Source: Amoebophrya sp. A120 (Eukaryota > Sar > Dinophyceae > Syndiniales > Amoebophryaceae). Taken from it: a stretch of 64,000 nucleotides of DNA. A program made the translations under genes and the position numbers. Positions 12,501-27,500 of the stretch are shown here, in pieces. Location of the stretch: contig CAJINV010000004.1 in assembly GCA_905178155.1 (NCBI GenBank), forward strand, positions 404,969 to 468,968, in the 5' to 3' direction. The notes beneath the pieces were generated by a model that did not search any database, was not told where the DNA came from, and saw only the letters and a list, made by a program, of their open reading frames with translations. Every line of letters starts with the position of its first letter. Within the stretch, counting starts at the first letter, position 1.

Positions 12501-15500
12501 GACAGAGCCCAACGGTGTCGATCGTGACGGTAAACTTCGTCGGTGCGGACTTGACTGACCTGGCGGATTCCTGGTCGCACTATCCGTTTTTAGCGAACAG
12601 CACGGAGGAAGCAGCTTTGAAAGCCGTGCTCCAGAAGGAAGTCACGGATGTGACGGTGCCGGGGATCGTGGCTGTCACCGAAGCGGACAGCATGGCCAGC
12701 CCGACCACAACGACAACGACGACAACGAGTACAACAACGACTACCACAACCACCACGACTACGACGACGACCAGCACCACGACGACAACCACGACTCTGA
12801 TGCAAGTGACAAGGATTTTCTCGCTCGAGTTCCTCGTGGACGGAAGTGTTTTACCCGAGGACATGGTGCAGGAGGTGACGCTGATCGAAAAGGTGCGCGA
12901 CGCTGTGGTGTCCTTTATCACGAACGATTTGCAGGTGAGTAACTTTATCGCGTCCATGATCACCTCGCTCAAAATGAGCGTGGAGAACACGATGAATGTC
13001 GCTGCCATGGCTACGACGGGCGCCCGGATTTCGATCAACTCTACCGTCACGGTTGGCTTCCAAGCATTTGACTTGACCGAGTTGCAAACCAAGTGGACGT
13101 ACCAACCCTTTCAATCAACCGACACGAAAGAAGACCAGCTGCAGACCGCGTTGACTTCCAATATCGATTCCAGCTCGGTGCCGGGCGTCGTCGAGGTGAC
13201 GCAGAGCAACAGCATGCTGAGCCCAACGACCACCACGACGACGACTTCGACCACGGTGACGACGACGAACACGACGACAACGACGGTTATCACTTTACAG
13301 AAGTTACTCCGGGTCTTCGATATGGAGTTTAAAGTTACCGATACGACCGATGAGGACGCTATTGTAGTTGATACTGATCTACTGGAATCCGTCAAAACCG
13401 CGATGATGGATTTCATCGCCAACACGCTGAACATCAACACTTTGATATCAAATGCAAATATGTCTGGATCTGGATAAGTTCGGACTTTGTCATGCTGTTT
13501 TTGCATCACCCGGAAGTACTGGCATACCAGCAATAGCATCACAGGTTTGGAGGTTGCCCAATGTCTATCTCGCATGAGAAATTCCAGACTTTGGTAACGG
13601 GAAGCAGGTTGCTTTTGCTGTCCATGCATGACAGATTTCCGTCTGACCCTAAATGCGCATCACAAGAAGTTGATCTCTTCCAGACCCAGACGCATTTGCT
13701 ATGCATATTTGACGAAAGCCAACAACATCGAATCGGTCACGATCACCAAGAACCAAGACGCGACGGTGAACGCAGTATGCATTGCAGAAGTATCGTACTA
13801 CTGGAAAAAATCGCATGACAAATTTTGTCAGCATGAGAGAGAAAATTTGTAATGGAGATGCACCTTAATGTGTAGATTTGTAATGCGTGACTGCGATAGT
13901 TCGTACGAGTGCGATACTTTTGCAATGCATACCCGGCCGACAGCAGCAAGACGCTGAACACCACCGTGCAAATCATGTTCCAGGGAATCGACCTCTCCGA
14001 CCTCGCAGCCGCGTGGGACGGAACTCCGTTCAGTTTTGGTAGTGCGGAGGAAGTGAAGTTGGAGGAAGCGGTGCAGAACGCCTATGCCGTGTGCAAAAGT
14101 AGTGTAGATGAAGTGAACCTTGATAAAGTAAGACAAATGTGTGCTGCACCACATACATTCATCAGAAGCACCTTGGTTTGGTAGTAGAGTATACCATCGG
14201 GCATAGAGTTACCCTGGAAGGTGTACGAGCTCACGTCTGGTTCCCAGTCATTAGTGCAAAACTTTACTGCGATAGCGCAGTGCTGTATAATGTTATTCAC
14301 GATGGTGCTACTGATCTGATTATAATGCGCATGCAACACCGTGGTGCGTAACTTTAAACAGGATGGTATGCTTTGCATGAGAAAAGTGAAACCCTTCCAC
14401 CTTGTTCAACGCGAAACTCATCTGAGCATTAATGCAAATTCTTGTAAATGTGATCGACGGCGTTAGAACAAAATTTCTAGCCATCTGATTTTCACTAGGT
14501 CTACGTACGCTACTCTTGTACCATTGCATACCCCCATCACCCCGACAACCGTGCCTGCCGTGAAGGAGGTGACGGATACGGTCAGTAAGAACACAGACGA
14601 CTACACGACCACCACGACAACGACTAGCACGAGCACCACGACGGTCACAGTCACAACCACGACCACCGTCACCACCAGCGAGCCCCCGCCGGTCACCGAG
14701 GTGACCCGGAACTTCGGCATGGAGTTCACGGTGGATCAAAATTTCGACGTGACCAACCTGCCGTCCAACCTCGAGCTTGTGTCAGAGTTGAAGAACGCCA
14801 TGGTGAATTTCACAACGGAGTACCTCGGCTTAAACCCATCGGACATTGGCACGAGCAACATTCCGAACCTGGTTGTTATTGTGAATGGTGTGGTCAATGT
14901 GACTGATGCTAGTGGGAACGTGATCGGCCAGAAAATCAACGCGACGATCCAGGTCGAGTTCATCGGTTCCGATTTAACCGACTTGGCGAACAGCTGGAGC
15001 ACGGACCCGTTTTTGCCCAGTAGCAACAAGGAAACCCAATTAGCGGACTCGGTGGAGTCTTTTGTGCAACCGAACACCGTTTCCGGGCTCGTCACCGTGG
15101 ACAACACGCAGTCGGAGCAGAGCCCGACGACAAGCACGACGACGACGACAAGTTCGACAACCACGACGAGTACCAGTACGACCTCTTCGACCACAACCTC
15201 CACCACCACCACCATCGGGCCGGACAAGGTGACGCGGAATTTCGACATGGAATTTACCATCGAAAACGGGGTGGACCCCTACGCGCTGGTCACGGGCACT
15301 GATATGGTAACCGAGATGTCCGAGGCGCTGATCGACTTCGTAAGGAACAGTTTATTGTCGCAAAGTTTGAACATCACTGCGGCGGAAAATATTGAAAACC
15401 TACTGATCACCGTGGACAGTGTGGACGACAGTACTGACCCGCGGACCGTGAAGGTCAGCGTTTCCGTGAACTTCACGGCGCCCGATTTGGACAGTCTGTA

Positions 15501-18500
15501 CAACGCCTGGACCTGTGACGCCTTCCCCGGGGACACGAAGGAACAGGTATTACAATGAAAAATGCCCCCTCCCCATATCAAAACGGAAATCTGTGATGCA
15601 GATTTGTGGTCACAAATCAGCTTTGTGATGCTAGAAGGCAAAAGATGCGAAGTGTAGTGCTGTCTAGCGTGGGAAAGCCTTGCAGCTCCAGGATGACAGG
15701 AGGCAACTGGAAGTGGGAAACAGCATGACAGATTACCCGCAATTTAGGCCGCAGCTTCGTCTCTTGGCTTTCTAGCAATACAAGTCGATTTGTGTACTCA
15801 AATACAGCATCACAAATTCGCGCATCTGTCGTTTCCGATATGGGGTGGGGGCGGCTTTTTTCACTTTGATAACAGGCACTGCAGGAGAAGCTGCGCGAGT
15901 ACATGGACGACGGGGACGTGATCGGCGTGAAGCAAGTGACGAACGCGATCAGTGTGGATTATGCATTGCAAATACGTGTGGGTCTGGAAGCAAGGGTGCA
16001 ACTTGTGATGCTGTCTTTGGATTCTAAAAAAATCTGTATTGCATGGCCAGCAAGAGTAGAGGAGTCCAGTTTGTGCTACGTGGCGAGGGCATTTCTAATG
16101 CGGAATAGGCATCAGGAAACCTTTCAAAAATTTATGATGCTAGGTCATGCATTGCAGGCATGATGAGCCAAGCAAAACATGCATGACAAACCTGACAATC
16201 CAGACGCAGACATATTCGCACTTGATATGTACTCGCCGACCACCACGTCCTCGACAACCACGACGACCGGGACGGGGACAACGACCACCACGGCTACAGG
16301 CACCTATGCATTGCAAATATGTCTGGGTCTGGAACAAGATTGCGACTTGTCATGCTAAATCCAAAGCATGCAGAAATTTGTGTTGCATGAGCGCCAAAAG
16401 CTGTCCACTTTCGACCAAGTTGGGAGGGAGTTTCCCATGCAGGACAGGCATGACGGAGACCTCGCAGAGTCTGTCATGCTAGGTCCCGCATTCCAGACCT
16501 CATGGGTCATGGAAAATATGCATGACAAGTCTGTACTCTTCCAGACCCAGACATTTTTGCATTTGATAGCACCACCACAACCACGGTTACCAACACGACG
16601 ACCACAACGGTCACGACCACGACCGGGACGACTTCGACCACCACTAGCACGACCACTCTTCCCGTTCTCCTCCGGGCGTTCGACCTGTCGGTCACCTTGA
16701 ACAGCACCGTGATGCAATCTGGCGCGGACGCGGCCATCGCGTCTCCCGAGTTCCAGGACGCGGTTAGAGTTGCGGTCTTCAACTGGATGAGCACCACGAA
16801 TCCTGGCATGCCATTCACTCTAGAGGACTTGGATATCAGCATCGCAAGTGTGGACCAGGGGACCGGGGAAGTGGAATTAGAAATTCAACTCGCGATTCGC
16901 ACCGAAGACCCGGCGCAAGTGGAGGCCGTTTGGCCGACACCGGGGTTGACGAACACGACCGATTTGCTGGTTTTCGTGAAGGACAAGGTCGACACGGACG
17001 TCGGCGCGGGGATCGCACCGACCACGGTTGTATCCAAACCAGCGCCCACGACAACCACCACGACCACAACCACCACGACGGCAGCGACACTGGTTCGGGA
17101 GTTTTCGCTCGTTTTACTCATCGACGACGACACGGGCGCGATATGAACTGCAAAAGTTTCGTATTCGTATAAATGCATCACAAATTTCCTCAGCATGAGA
17201 AATATAAATAAAATTTGCAATGCAAATTTACCTTAACAAAAGGATTTGCAATGCATGATTGCAATACGAGTGCTATACTTTTGCACAGGATACGTGACGG
17301 ACGAAGACAATTTGGACGACGATCCCGCGGTATCAACTGTAAAAATGTCTGGGTCTGGAAGAATCCAACTTGTCATGCTAATTTTGGATGCTAAAAAAAT
17401 CTGTATTGCATGAGCAGCAAAGAGAGTCCAAGTTTTGCTACACGGAAAGAGCATTTGTCATGCGGTATAGGCATCAGGAAGCCCTCACAAAATCTGTGAT
17501 GCTAGGGCATGCGTCACAGGTATCAGGAGTCATGCAAAATGTGCATGACAAACCTGGCAATCTTCCAGACCCAGACATTTTTACATTTGATACGCGGTGC
17601 AGGCGGCCATTGACGCCGCGGTGGAGAATTTCATCAAGGACACGCTGGGACTGACGAGCCCGGCCATTCTGCCCGACGATTACCGCGTCGTGCTCGATGT
17701 GGCGGAGACCCTGCCCGGCAGCGCGGGCACGAGTGTGATCATCAAGGCCACAGTGATTGCGGTCGCGGAGCCGGATAAGATTGACGCTTTGGCGAACGTG
17801 TGGACGGCGCAGGAGATGGACAACGCAGTGAATAGCGGTTATCAAATGCAAAAGCATCGTGCTCGTACTAATTGCAATCATGCATGACAAATCGTATTTC
17901 GTAGCCAAATCAGCATTACAAACTTTATTTTTCCTTCTGATAAAATTTGTATTGCGATTACTATACATTATATTCATGCGAAAAAAGAGGTAGACAGAGG
18001 GTCCCAGAGAGGTGGCCGAGAGGTAAAAAAGAGGTCGACAGAGGTAGAAAAGAGGTCGACAGAGGTGGAGAGGTGGCGCGGGACCCCGTTCGAGAGGGTC
18101 CGCGAGAGGGTGCGCGAATAAGGCCCGCAGTAAGCGCCCACCCTTAGGCGCCGCCTAAGTGGCACAGAGGGTGCAGAGAGGTCAAAAAGAGGGCGCGCGA
18201 GAGGTCGACAGAGGTGGAGAGAGGTGTTGCGAATAAGGGGCGACCTCTCGCGGACCCTCTTGGCCACCTCCCGGCCACCTCTGTCGACCTCTGCCCGCGA
18301 GTATAGCCGGACTATTAGCGGGGACCCCAAAAGAGGTCAAAAAGAGGGTCTGCGAGAGGTCTGCGAGAGGGTAAAAGCACAAAGAAGCGGCGCGAATCCG
18401 CATGGTAGTGCCCATATTTGGCACTGCAGGCCATTCGCGGACTTGTTTTGTTCGGCGCCTTTCCGTGCCGCCCTCTCGCGCACCCTCTCGCGCACCCTCT

Positions 18501-21500
18501 CGCGCCCCCCTCTCGCGCCACCCTCTCGCGCACCCTCTCGCGCCACCCTCTCGCGCCACCCTCTCGCGCACCCTCTCGCGCCACCCTCTCGCGCCACCCT
18601 CTCGCGCCACCCTCTCGCGCCACCCTCCCGCGCCACCCTCTCCCACCATGCGGCTTCTGTTCGCCCCCGGTGTTCTTTGCAGCTGCTCCCTGCGCAGAGC
18701 GCCCACAGGCGCGGGAAGCGCGCAAGTGGTCCTGCGGCTTGGCGCGGCGCAAATCGGCGGCAGGGATCCAGTATGTTTCGTTGTGCCTACTAGGCCCGTG
18801 GGGTTGTGGTCCGAGCGGCAAATAGCCTTGCCCCGGCCCAACAGCCTTGCGCTCCGGCGGCAGCCGGAGCATGGCTGGTTTATACTAGTTCGTTACTTTT
18901 GCAATGCATAGCGGTCTAACGACCAAAATTGAAACCGCGATCGCGGCGGACGCTGGTCTGAAGGATTTGGCGGACGTTGTCGGGAGTAGCACCTTGACTG
19001 TGACTACCACAACGACCACAACGAGCACCACAACCACGACCACGACCACCACGACTACATATTCCACGACCACCAACCCGTTGCTCCCCAGGGGTTTGGA
19101 GCTCACGTTGAATGTGCCCAGCGCGGCGACAGGCTTGGCGGCCGCGTTGGCGGACCCGGATCTGATATGACGGTGCACAACTCCTGTAGTTCCCCCTCAT
19201 TTGTATAGCAAGAACAGAAATAGAAACGCCAGCACATCACATGGAGCCTAGGCATGACAAATTTGTCGTGTACCTAATGTAGTACTGTTTGGGCTTCTTC
19301 CGAAATTTGCCATGCAAACAGTGCTACAGGGCAGCGACTGGATTCGGGATTTTGCATGACGAATGAGGGGCAGTGGGGGGGTTGTGCACTGTCATATCTG
19401 AGGGAGGGGGTGCTGAAGGGGTTGGAGGAGTTATGGGGGTGTCAGGATTGAAATCGTCAAAGTTGAACAAATAGTTTGTCATGCATAAAATGCAACGCAG
19501 AAAATGCCTGTCTTGCAGAGTAGGCAAGTGTGGCAGATTGTAAGCCTGTTGAGGGGTAGAAAGTGAGCTGCTAAAGTAGCATGAGAAAAGGCGTCTTCCT
19601 TACCCAAACAGCATGACAAACTGGATTGCGGCTCTACCCAAATTTGTCATGCGCCACTTGGAAACAGGGTTCCAACTTTCATCCATTTTATGCATTACAA
19701 GTTAATATTGCAACTTTGTCGATTTCAACTCTGACACATTCATAGCAGTGGTTCGAACTGTACAACATTGACGTGAACACCACGAATCTGGTATCCAAAT
19801 GAGAATATTCCCCCTCCCCATATCAGAATGGAAATTTGTGATGCTGATTTGTGGTCACAAATCATCTTTGTATTGCCTATAGGGCAATAGGAGCCATGGG
19901 GCGCATTTCAAAGCCAATCAGTCATGCGCTTTCGGCTACTGCAAACCTGTTTGCCATGCGTAATTGCTAGCCTTCTGCATACGGAAACAGGCGCAGAAAA
20001 TGCCGCCAAGCACTTTCTGCAAGAGAGATCTGATTTGTGTACGCACGTTTAGCATCAGAAGCTTCGTTATTTTGAAATGGGGAGGGAGGGTTTTTCCTCA
20101 CAATATGTGGAAGACCTGCAGATCAGCCCGAAGGATCCGAACGACCCGGGTCCGGACGTTGCGGTCGAGATTACCTTCAGCGTGCGTGTGGACGAGGCTC
20201 TGGTCGACGACATCGACGCCGCGTGGGACCCCGACACGACTATGAATATCAACAGTAATGAATTGCAAAACCTTGTCGACAAGATTGAATCCGAAGTGGC
20301 GAACTCGGGCACCCAGGTCGCAACGGTAGCCCCGTTCTCCCCGGCAGCGCCAAACGCGGGCACGGTGATTATTGTCACTACAACCACGACATCAACCACG
20401 ACATCCACCACGACAACCACAACGACGACAACCACCACGGTCCCGACCGTGACACGGGGCTTCTCCTTCAGTTTCTCCATGGACGAAATGACCGAAGACG
20501 CCACCAGTGTGGTGAGCAACGCAGCCTTGCAGGACCAGGTGAAATCCGCGTTACTCAGCTTCATCGAAACGACGCTCGGGGTTGCGGGCGTCACCCTCGC
20601 GGACATCGCGAACTTTGTCCCGACCGTGTTGTTCGAGCAGGACAGCGGAACCGGGGAACGGACGATTGTCGTGACTACGGATCTCACTTTCACGAGTACT
20701 GACGGGGACCTGATCGCCAGTATCGCGAACGCTTGGAAGAACGACAACAGCACGATTGACCAGGGACTTCGGCAGGCGTTGAATGACCCCGTGAACGGCT
20801 TGCCCGCGGTGCAAAACGTGTTAGCCGTCGAAGGGGGAAAGTTGCTGAAACCGACGGACGTGTACCTGCCGGGGGCGAGTACTACGACGTCTAGCAGTAC
20901 AAGCACAAGTACGACCACCTCCACAACGACGACGACCTCCACAAGTACCACCACGACGCTCCCGCTCCTCCCTCGTGATTTCGAGGTCCAGGTGGTCGTT
21001 GACACGACTTTGATCACGAAGGAGCACGCACTGGAGAGCACAAATTTAGGTGCAGCGATCGAGATTGCGACGCTTGGGTTCTTCGCGGACCAAAATGCCT
21101 TGCTGCAGAATCAGCTGGAGATCGAAAACATCACACTCGCCGAGGTCACGTCGGCGCTCATGCTTTTGCAAGACGGCGCAGCAGAAACACAAAGTTCGAG
21201 GAAGAACAAGTTCGGCGTTTCAAAAAGCACAGCGCAGATAAAATCCTCTGTCATCGATATGAAGGTCCGCGTGACCCTGGGGATCCGGACACCCCATGAC
21301 TTAGTCGACGACGTCGACGTGATCTGGGACCCGCAGAATGGGCTGAGCGCCACAGAAAAAACCCGGTTTGAAGACGACTTCCTAAAAGTCGAAATCGAGA
21401 AAGTCACTGGACTAGGCATGTCGGGAACAGTAACCATCTATCCGGTGACGACAACGACGACCACAAGTACGACAAGTACGACTAACACGACGAGCACCAC

Positions 21501-24500
21501 GACCACCTCCACGAGCACTACCACGACGACGACCACCTCTACCACCACAACCACTGTCCCGGTGATCATGCGCGCGTACGAACTGAACTTCACGCTCCCG
21601 AGCGGGAAGAGCGCGAAGGAGGTAAGCAGCATGGCCGGACTGATTGACGCGGTCAAAAACGGGACTTGGTTCTATCTGAACGAGGACCCCGCGATTAGCA
21701 TCACACTGGCCGAGATGGTGCAATTCGAGTTGGAGCCGTCTCTTGCAGGGACATTTAACTTGTCTGATAACCATAACTCACAAATCGCCGCGCTCGACAT
21801 TTCCTACACGGTGGAGGTCCCTTCGCCGAACATCTTGTCTGACTTCCAGCTGCGGTGGCCGGACCCCGATTTGTCAGACACTATCACAGGAAAAAAGTGT
21901 TGCAGTTACACATTTGTCGGAGTTTCTGCATCACAAAGTTGCTCGACATGCGAAAAAAACCTGTGATGCGCAGACTACTAGGGAAAAAACGCATGAAATG
22001 AGGCCGGCAAGCATTTTCTGCATGACAGAGGTTGTCTGTCTTGCTTGTTCTTGTCTCCCATCGGAATGTGTAACTGTAACACTTTTTTCTCACGATAGAC
22101 ACCGGGAGGCAATTACTGACGTTGTATGTGAAGGAATCTGTCGCGCTCGCGGCGATTCCGGACGTGCTGGTCGCTGGTGACATCAAGTCGCTTATTTCCC
22201 CAACAACGACAACCACCACGACGACCACGACAGTCACCACCACAACGGTGACAACGACCACCACTACGACCACCGAGGGGGATTTGGTTCGGGTTTTTAG
22301 TAGCGTCATCACGTTACCCGCGGATGCGAACGGGGTTTTGCCGACGGAGCAAGAGGTCAAGGATTTGCTTTCGTCTGATTTGTTGACCGGTACTATGAAA
22401 TCCGCTTTGCTTGATTTCGTGGAAAGTACTCTTGGACTAACACCTGGAATTTTGACTATCGATGATCTCGCGAGTTTGAACCTAGAACTTGCCGCAGCTC
22501 TGCCGAACGAGGGTGGTACCGAAATGTCGGTCGTTATCCGGGCGAGTTTGACTGCGAGTGGCGAACCTGGAGTGATTTATCAAATGTAAAAATGTCTGGG
22601 TCTGGAAGATTGCAACTTGTCATGCTGTTTTTGGACTCTAAAAAAATTTGTATTGCATGACCAGCAAGAGAGGTACAGTTTGTGCCACACGGACAGGGCA
22701 TTTCTCATGCAGAAGGTGCATCAGGAAGCCCTCTAAAAGTCTGTGATGCTAGGTCATGCATTACAGACATCATGGGTTATGGGAAATATGCATGACAAAT
22801 CGCGCATTCTTCCAGACCCAGACATTTTTGCATTTGATATGATTGAGCAGCTGGAAAATGTCTGGAATGCCACGGAGATGGGGACCAGCACGAACTCCGG
22901 TTTAACCACGGCGATTGCCGCGGCGATCGACAGTGAGACGCAACTGGACATCACGAAGGTGGTGGGTGCGAGCACGTTGACCGTTTCCACGACAACCACA
23001 ACGACTTCCACCACTACCTCCACGACCACGACGACAACAACTTCGACTACCGTGACCGAGCCTTTGCTGATGAAGGGCTTGTATCCATTGCAAAAGCATC
23101 GTCTACTCCTACTAATCGCAGTCATGCACTACAGAACTAGTCTCTAATACCGAATTCTGCATGATAAATTTCAATTTTCTTCTTGACGGAATTTGTCATG
23201 CGATTCATCCTAGAAGTCACCGATGCTTTTGCAATGCATAGGTTGGAGCTCACCTTGAACATTCCCAACGCACAAGACGTGAACGGGGTCTTGACCGATC
23301 CGAATCTCCCCCGCACCTTTGTCGCCGCTGTCATCGACTACTTCTTGAAGGAAACTGGGATCCAGCTGGATCCGGCGGATATCGAAAATCTGCAAATCAC
23401 CCAGAAACCCAACACTTTTTCCCCCGACATCGGGGTCGAGGTCACCTTCGGCATCCGCGCTGACCCAATTGTGGTCGACGACTTGAACACCGCGTGGTCG
23501 CCGGCGGCACCGATGACGAGTGGAGCGGAGATTGACTCTTTACTTAGTTCTTTGTCGGACACGGTCGCGAACAACGCGGCGGTTCTGAATGGAACAGTCG
23601 CCATTGACCCTGCTACGTCTGGGCTGCAAACAGTGTTGGTCCCCACGACAACTACCACCACGACAACCACGACGACTTTACCTATCCTGACCCGTGGGTT
23701 CGCTTTGGAGCTGAACATTCCGAGTGGTCAAATCGATGCCACTCTGGCAGACGCAGATCTGCAAAACGCGGTGAAAGCGGCCATTGAGGAATTCTTCTTC
23801 AACGCGACCGGCGGGGGCGTGACCTTGACTGGGCAGGAGATCGAGAATCTACAAATCATCCCCGTCGACATCACGAAGCAACCCATTGAGGTCGAGATCA
23901 CGTTTGACGTGCGGGTGGAAGAAGGTCTGGTGGACGAGGTAAACGCCGCTTGGGACCCGACGGTCGTCATGGATCCGCAGGGGGTCAAAGCGCAGGACAT
24001 TCTCACCCATGTGCAAGGCGCTGTTGCCGGAAATGCAAATTTGCAGTCAGCTGCCGTCACAGTCGGCAACACGATCGAAACGCTGATTATCACCACGACC
24101 ACCACCACGACGACGACGACAACCACGACTTTGCCCGTGATTTCTCGCGGGTTTGAGCTCAACTTGAACATTCCCGGGGATGTCGACGCGGTAAATGATG
24201 CACTGGAATCCGCGGAGTTGGAAAAGTCTCTGAAGGACGCGGTGATTGAATACTTCTTCAACACCACCGGAATTGCCCTGACAGAACAGCAGATCGAATC
24301 CATGCAGATCACAGCGAAGGACAACTTTGTGCCGCCTGATGTGGGCGTGGAGGTGACCTTCGATGTCCGCGTGGCCGACGAAAACGATGTGCCGACCTTC
24401 GACGCGGCCTGGGACCCGGTTTCTCCGTTACCCGCCGGTGGGGATAAGGTCACTGATTTGCTCAACGCTGTTACGGCCAACGTGGATGGGAACAGTAATT

Positions 24501-27500
24501 TGCAGAACGTGGTCTCAGTGCCACAGACGACCACGATCGCGACCTTCCCGGTGACAACGACTACCACAACGACGACCACGACCGAAGCTACCACCACAAC
24601 GACCACCACAACGCCGCACTTATCTCGCGTCGTTTCCTTTTCTTTCGAGATGGACGATACTGCGAATGAAGCGACGAGTCTGGTCGACGATCCGCAGGTG
24701 AAGGCTGCGATCCAAGCAGCGCTTCTCGCGTTTGTGAATGACACCCTGGGAGTAAGTGACTTCACGGCGGCGGATGTGGATTCGTTGACCACTGATGTTT
24801 TGTTCGAATTGGTCTCGTCCGGTGGGAACAGCCGGACAATTGTGGTTACCGCCGAAGTGAAATTCACTTCCGATAACATTGACAAAATGTACGAATTGTC
24901 GCAATCTTGGGCGACGAGTGGTAATACGACGGTCGATAACGGGTTGACTACCAGCCTGGTCAATTCCGTGCCTGCTGCAATTGCGACCGTTGCTTCAGCT
25001 GGTGGGACGAAGTCGGTCACGGTGTCCGTTGAAGGTGGGTCGGTTATGATCCCGACGAACTTTGTCACGACCACAACGACTACTACCACAACCACTACGA
25101 CGACAACGGTAACCACCACAACGACTACCACAACCACTGTTACCACGACTACCACGACGACGAGTACCACAACAACGACCACGACAATCACAACAACGAC
25201 GACCACGACGACAACCACGACCACAACGCTTCCGGTGTTCGAGATGGAGCGGCAGTTCAGTTTCGCGTTTCAAATCCCCGTTGGCGAGGACGCGAGTTTG
25301 CTCTGCACGAGCGACTTGCTAGAATCTGCCGTGAAAGACGGGATTCTGGAATTCATAAAATCCGGCCTCGGGATCACAACTCCAGAGATTTTAGATTCGG
25401 ACATCCAGTCGGTTCACATCGACGAGGCCGCGGTGTTGGCAAATATGGACAAAAGCACGAAAAACGTCATCACCGTCACACTGGCCAAGTTCGAGGCGGT
25501 TCGGGAGAAAATTGACGCCATCACCGCAAAGTGGAACAGCACCAGAATGGACACAACAGCAAACGCGGCTCTGTACAATGCGATGTCGACCGCGGCACAA
25601 CACGTAGAGTCGCAGACGAACGCAACGATCGTCGGTGCGAGAACCATGTCGATCACGACGACCACCAGCACCAGCACCGCCGCCCCGACCACCACGACGA
25701 CAACCACCACGACGTTGTTTGGCGTCGCGTACCGGGTATTCGAACTCCGTTTGCAAAAGGCCGGGGACCCGCCCTCGGCGTTAGACTTTTTGGCGGAGGA
25801 TAGGATTTTGGACGCGGTGAGGCAGGGCGTCATCGACTACTTGAACCTCGCACTGACCAACAGCATCGCGCCCTCGCATGTCGAGCACCTGACCTTAACG
25901 GAAAAATCCGCGTCGGACACCATCGTCGACGCGACGGCGAACTTCCAGGTCCGCCTGGCGCAGACGACAACATTGGCACAAGTCGACGCCGCCTGGTCGC
26001 CGGATGGCTTGAACGACACGGATTCGGTGGAGATTTTGAATTTATCCTGTGCAAATAATGTATCGCACTCGTATTGCAATCATGCATTACAAATCTTTTT
26101 CTCAAGGTAAATCAGCATTACAAATTTCATTCCTCATGCTAAGGAAATTTGTAATGCATTTATGCGAGTGCGATACTTTTGCAAGTCATAGAATTTTATC
26201 AAAAACCATTTAGGCGACCCAACGGAAGTGCAGCAAATCGACGCGACCGAGCCGGCGCCGGTGGTCACGACGTCCACGTCGACCACGACGAGTTATCCAT
26301 AGTGAAGTTTTTCCCGTACTACACGACGTACAAATGGAAATGCTGTCTCTGCATGACAAAATTTGCCCTCAATCTTGGTCAGCATGACAAGTTGGACCCT
26401 CAAAGTTAGCGAAATTTTTGTGATGCATTTTGTACATCATGTGCGGTGGAAAATTTGTATTGCATAGGAGCACCACAACGACGACGACCACGACCACGAG
26501 TTTCGTGCCCTCGATTATTCGGATCATCTCGCTGTCTTTCATGGCCACGCCCAACACGGACCCGCTGGCCCTGATGGAGAGTCCGATGATGCAGACGGCG
26601 GTGAAAACGGCCGCGGTGAATTTCATCGAAAACACGCTGGGGGGCATGCCCATCGGTATCCCTGCCGTGAATATCACGGATATTGTGGACATCCAGGAAC
26701 AGGTTTTGTCCGAGTTGCCGCAGTATAAGGCGGATGGGGTGACGTTGGACACGAACCAAATTGTCTGCCAAGCTGATCTAGATTTCGAGAACCACGACAA
26801 AGCGAAGATCGACGCTTTAGCTGACATCTGGTCCTATTCCCAGCTGGCGCCCGGGGTCATTCCCAGCTTGACCAAGGAGTTCAGAAACGCGGTTCAGGCG
26901 GACCAAGACTTGATTGCCACGGACGCAGAACGCGCCACAAACCCGCAGATCACGGGGGTCACCGTGGTGCTCGCGTCCGGCTCGATGGACAGTCCGACAA
27001 GCTCGACCACCACGAGCACGACCACGACAACGACGACAACCACAAGCACCACGACAACCTCGACAACCACCACGACGACGACGTTGCCGAGTATTATGCG
27101 TGCATTTACTTTAAACTTCACTATCCCGCAGAGTTCGAACGCGACGTTTGTGAGTCAGGACAGTGGGGTGTTCAACGCCATTTTGAACGGGACGTTTGAG
27201 TACTTGGCTGCAGATGCGGACATTACCAGTGATTTCCTAATTTCAGACCTCTACGAGTTCGAACTCAAGCCGGCTGCTGGTGCGGGAACAGCGTCGTACA
27301 CCCACACGCCCCTGTACATCAGCTACTCCGCCCAGATCCCGAAGCCGAACACTTTAGCGGACTTCGTGGAGCGGTGGCCGGACCCGAATCTGACTGCCAC
27401 GCAGGCGGATTTGTTGAGTGACTACATTAAAAGTTCTTTGGCCTCGAACAACATCGCAAATGTCGCGGTGTCTTCCGACGCGACGGTGGTGGTGCAGCCC

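Larger units (their letters stand above)
17967..18885. mobile_element. Nested insertion inside the family C element
   Basis: TATAC occurs at 17962-17966 and again at 18881-18885, where the interrupted family C sequence resumes, so this may be a 5-bp target duplication of a second insertion. The interior has two satellite-like tracts and a GC-rich stretch with a short hairpin (GCTCCGGCGG/CAGCCGGAGC near 18851-18870). I recognise no gene in it. Confidence 0.5.
17840..18910. mobile_element. Introner-like element, family C, enlarged by nested insertion (1071 bp)
   Basis: Left end TATCAAATGCAAAAGCATCG, right end CGTTACTTTTGCAATGCATA; perfect duplication GCGGT. The first 120 bp and last 30 bp are ordinary family C; about 910 bp of GC-rich repetitive DNA lies between them. 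Frame is still restored (NSG to LTTKIE). Confidence 0.88.

Noticed and set aside
18182-18872. Arg- and Gly- or Pro-rich open frames on both strands in the satellite region
   Set aside because: They come from translation of a 12-13 bp tandem repeat in several frames. Composition is repetitive and no start context or family is seen.
18800-18885. Possible tRNA or structural RNA near the GC-rich hairpin
   Set aside because: There is a short perfect hairpin but no cloverleaf or conserved tRNA box sequence that I can identify.
23728-25224. Long minus-strand open frame, Val-rich (about 498 codons), and many similar ones
   Set aside because: They are mirrors of Thr codons (ACN reads as NGT, Val) opposite the real linkers and domains. 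They show no domain pattern of their own.
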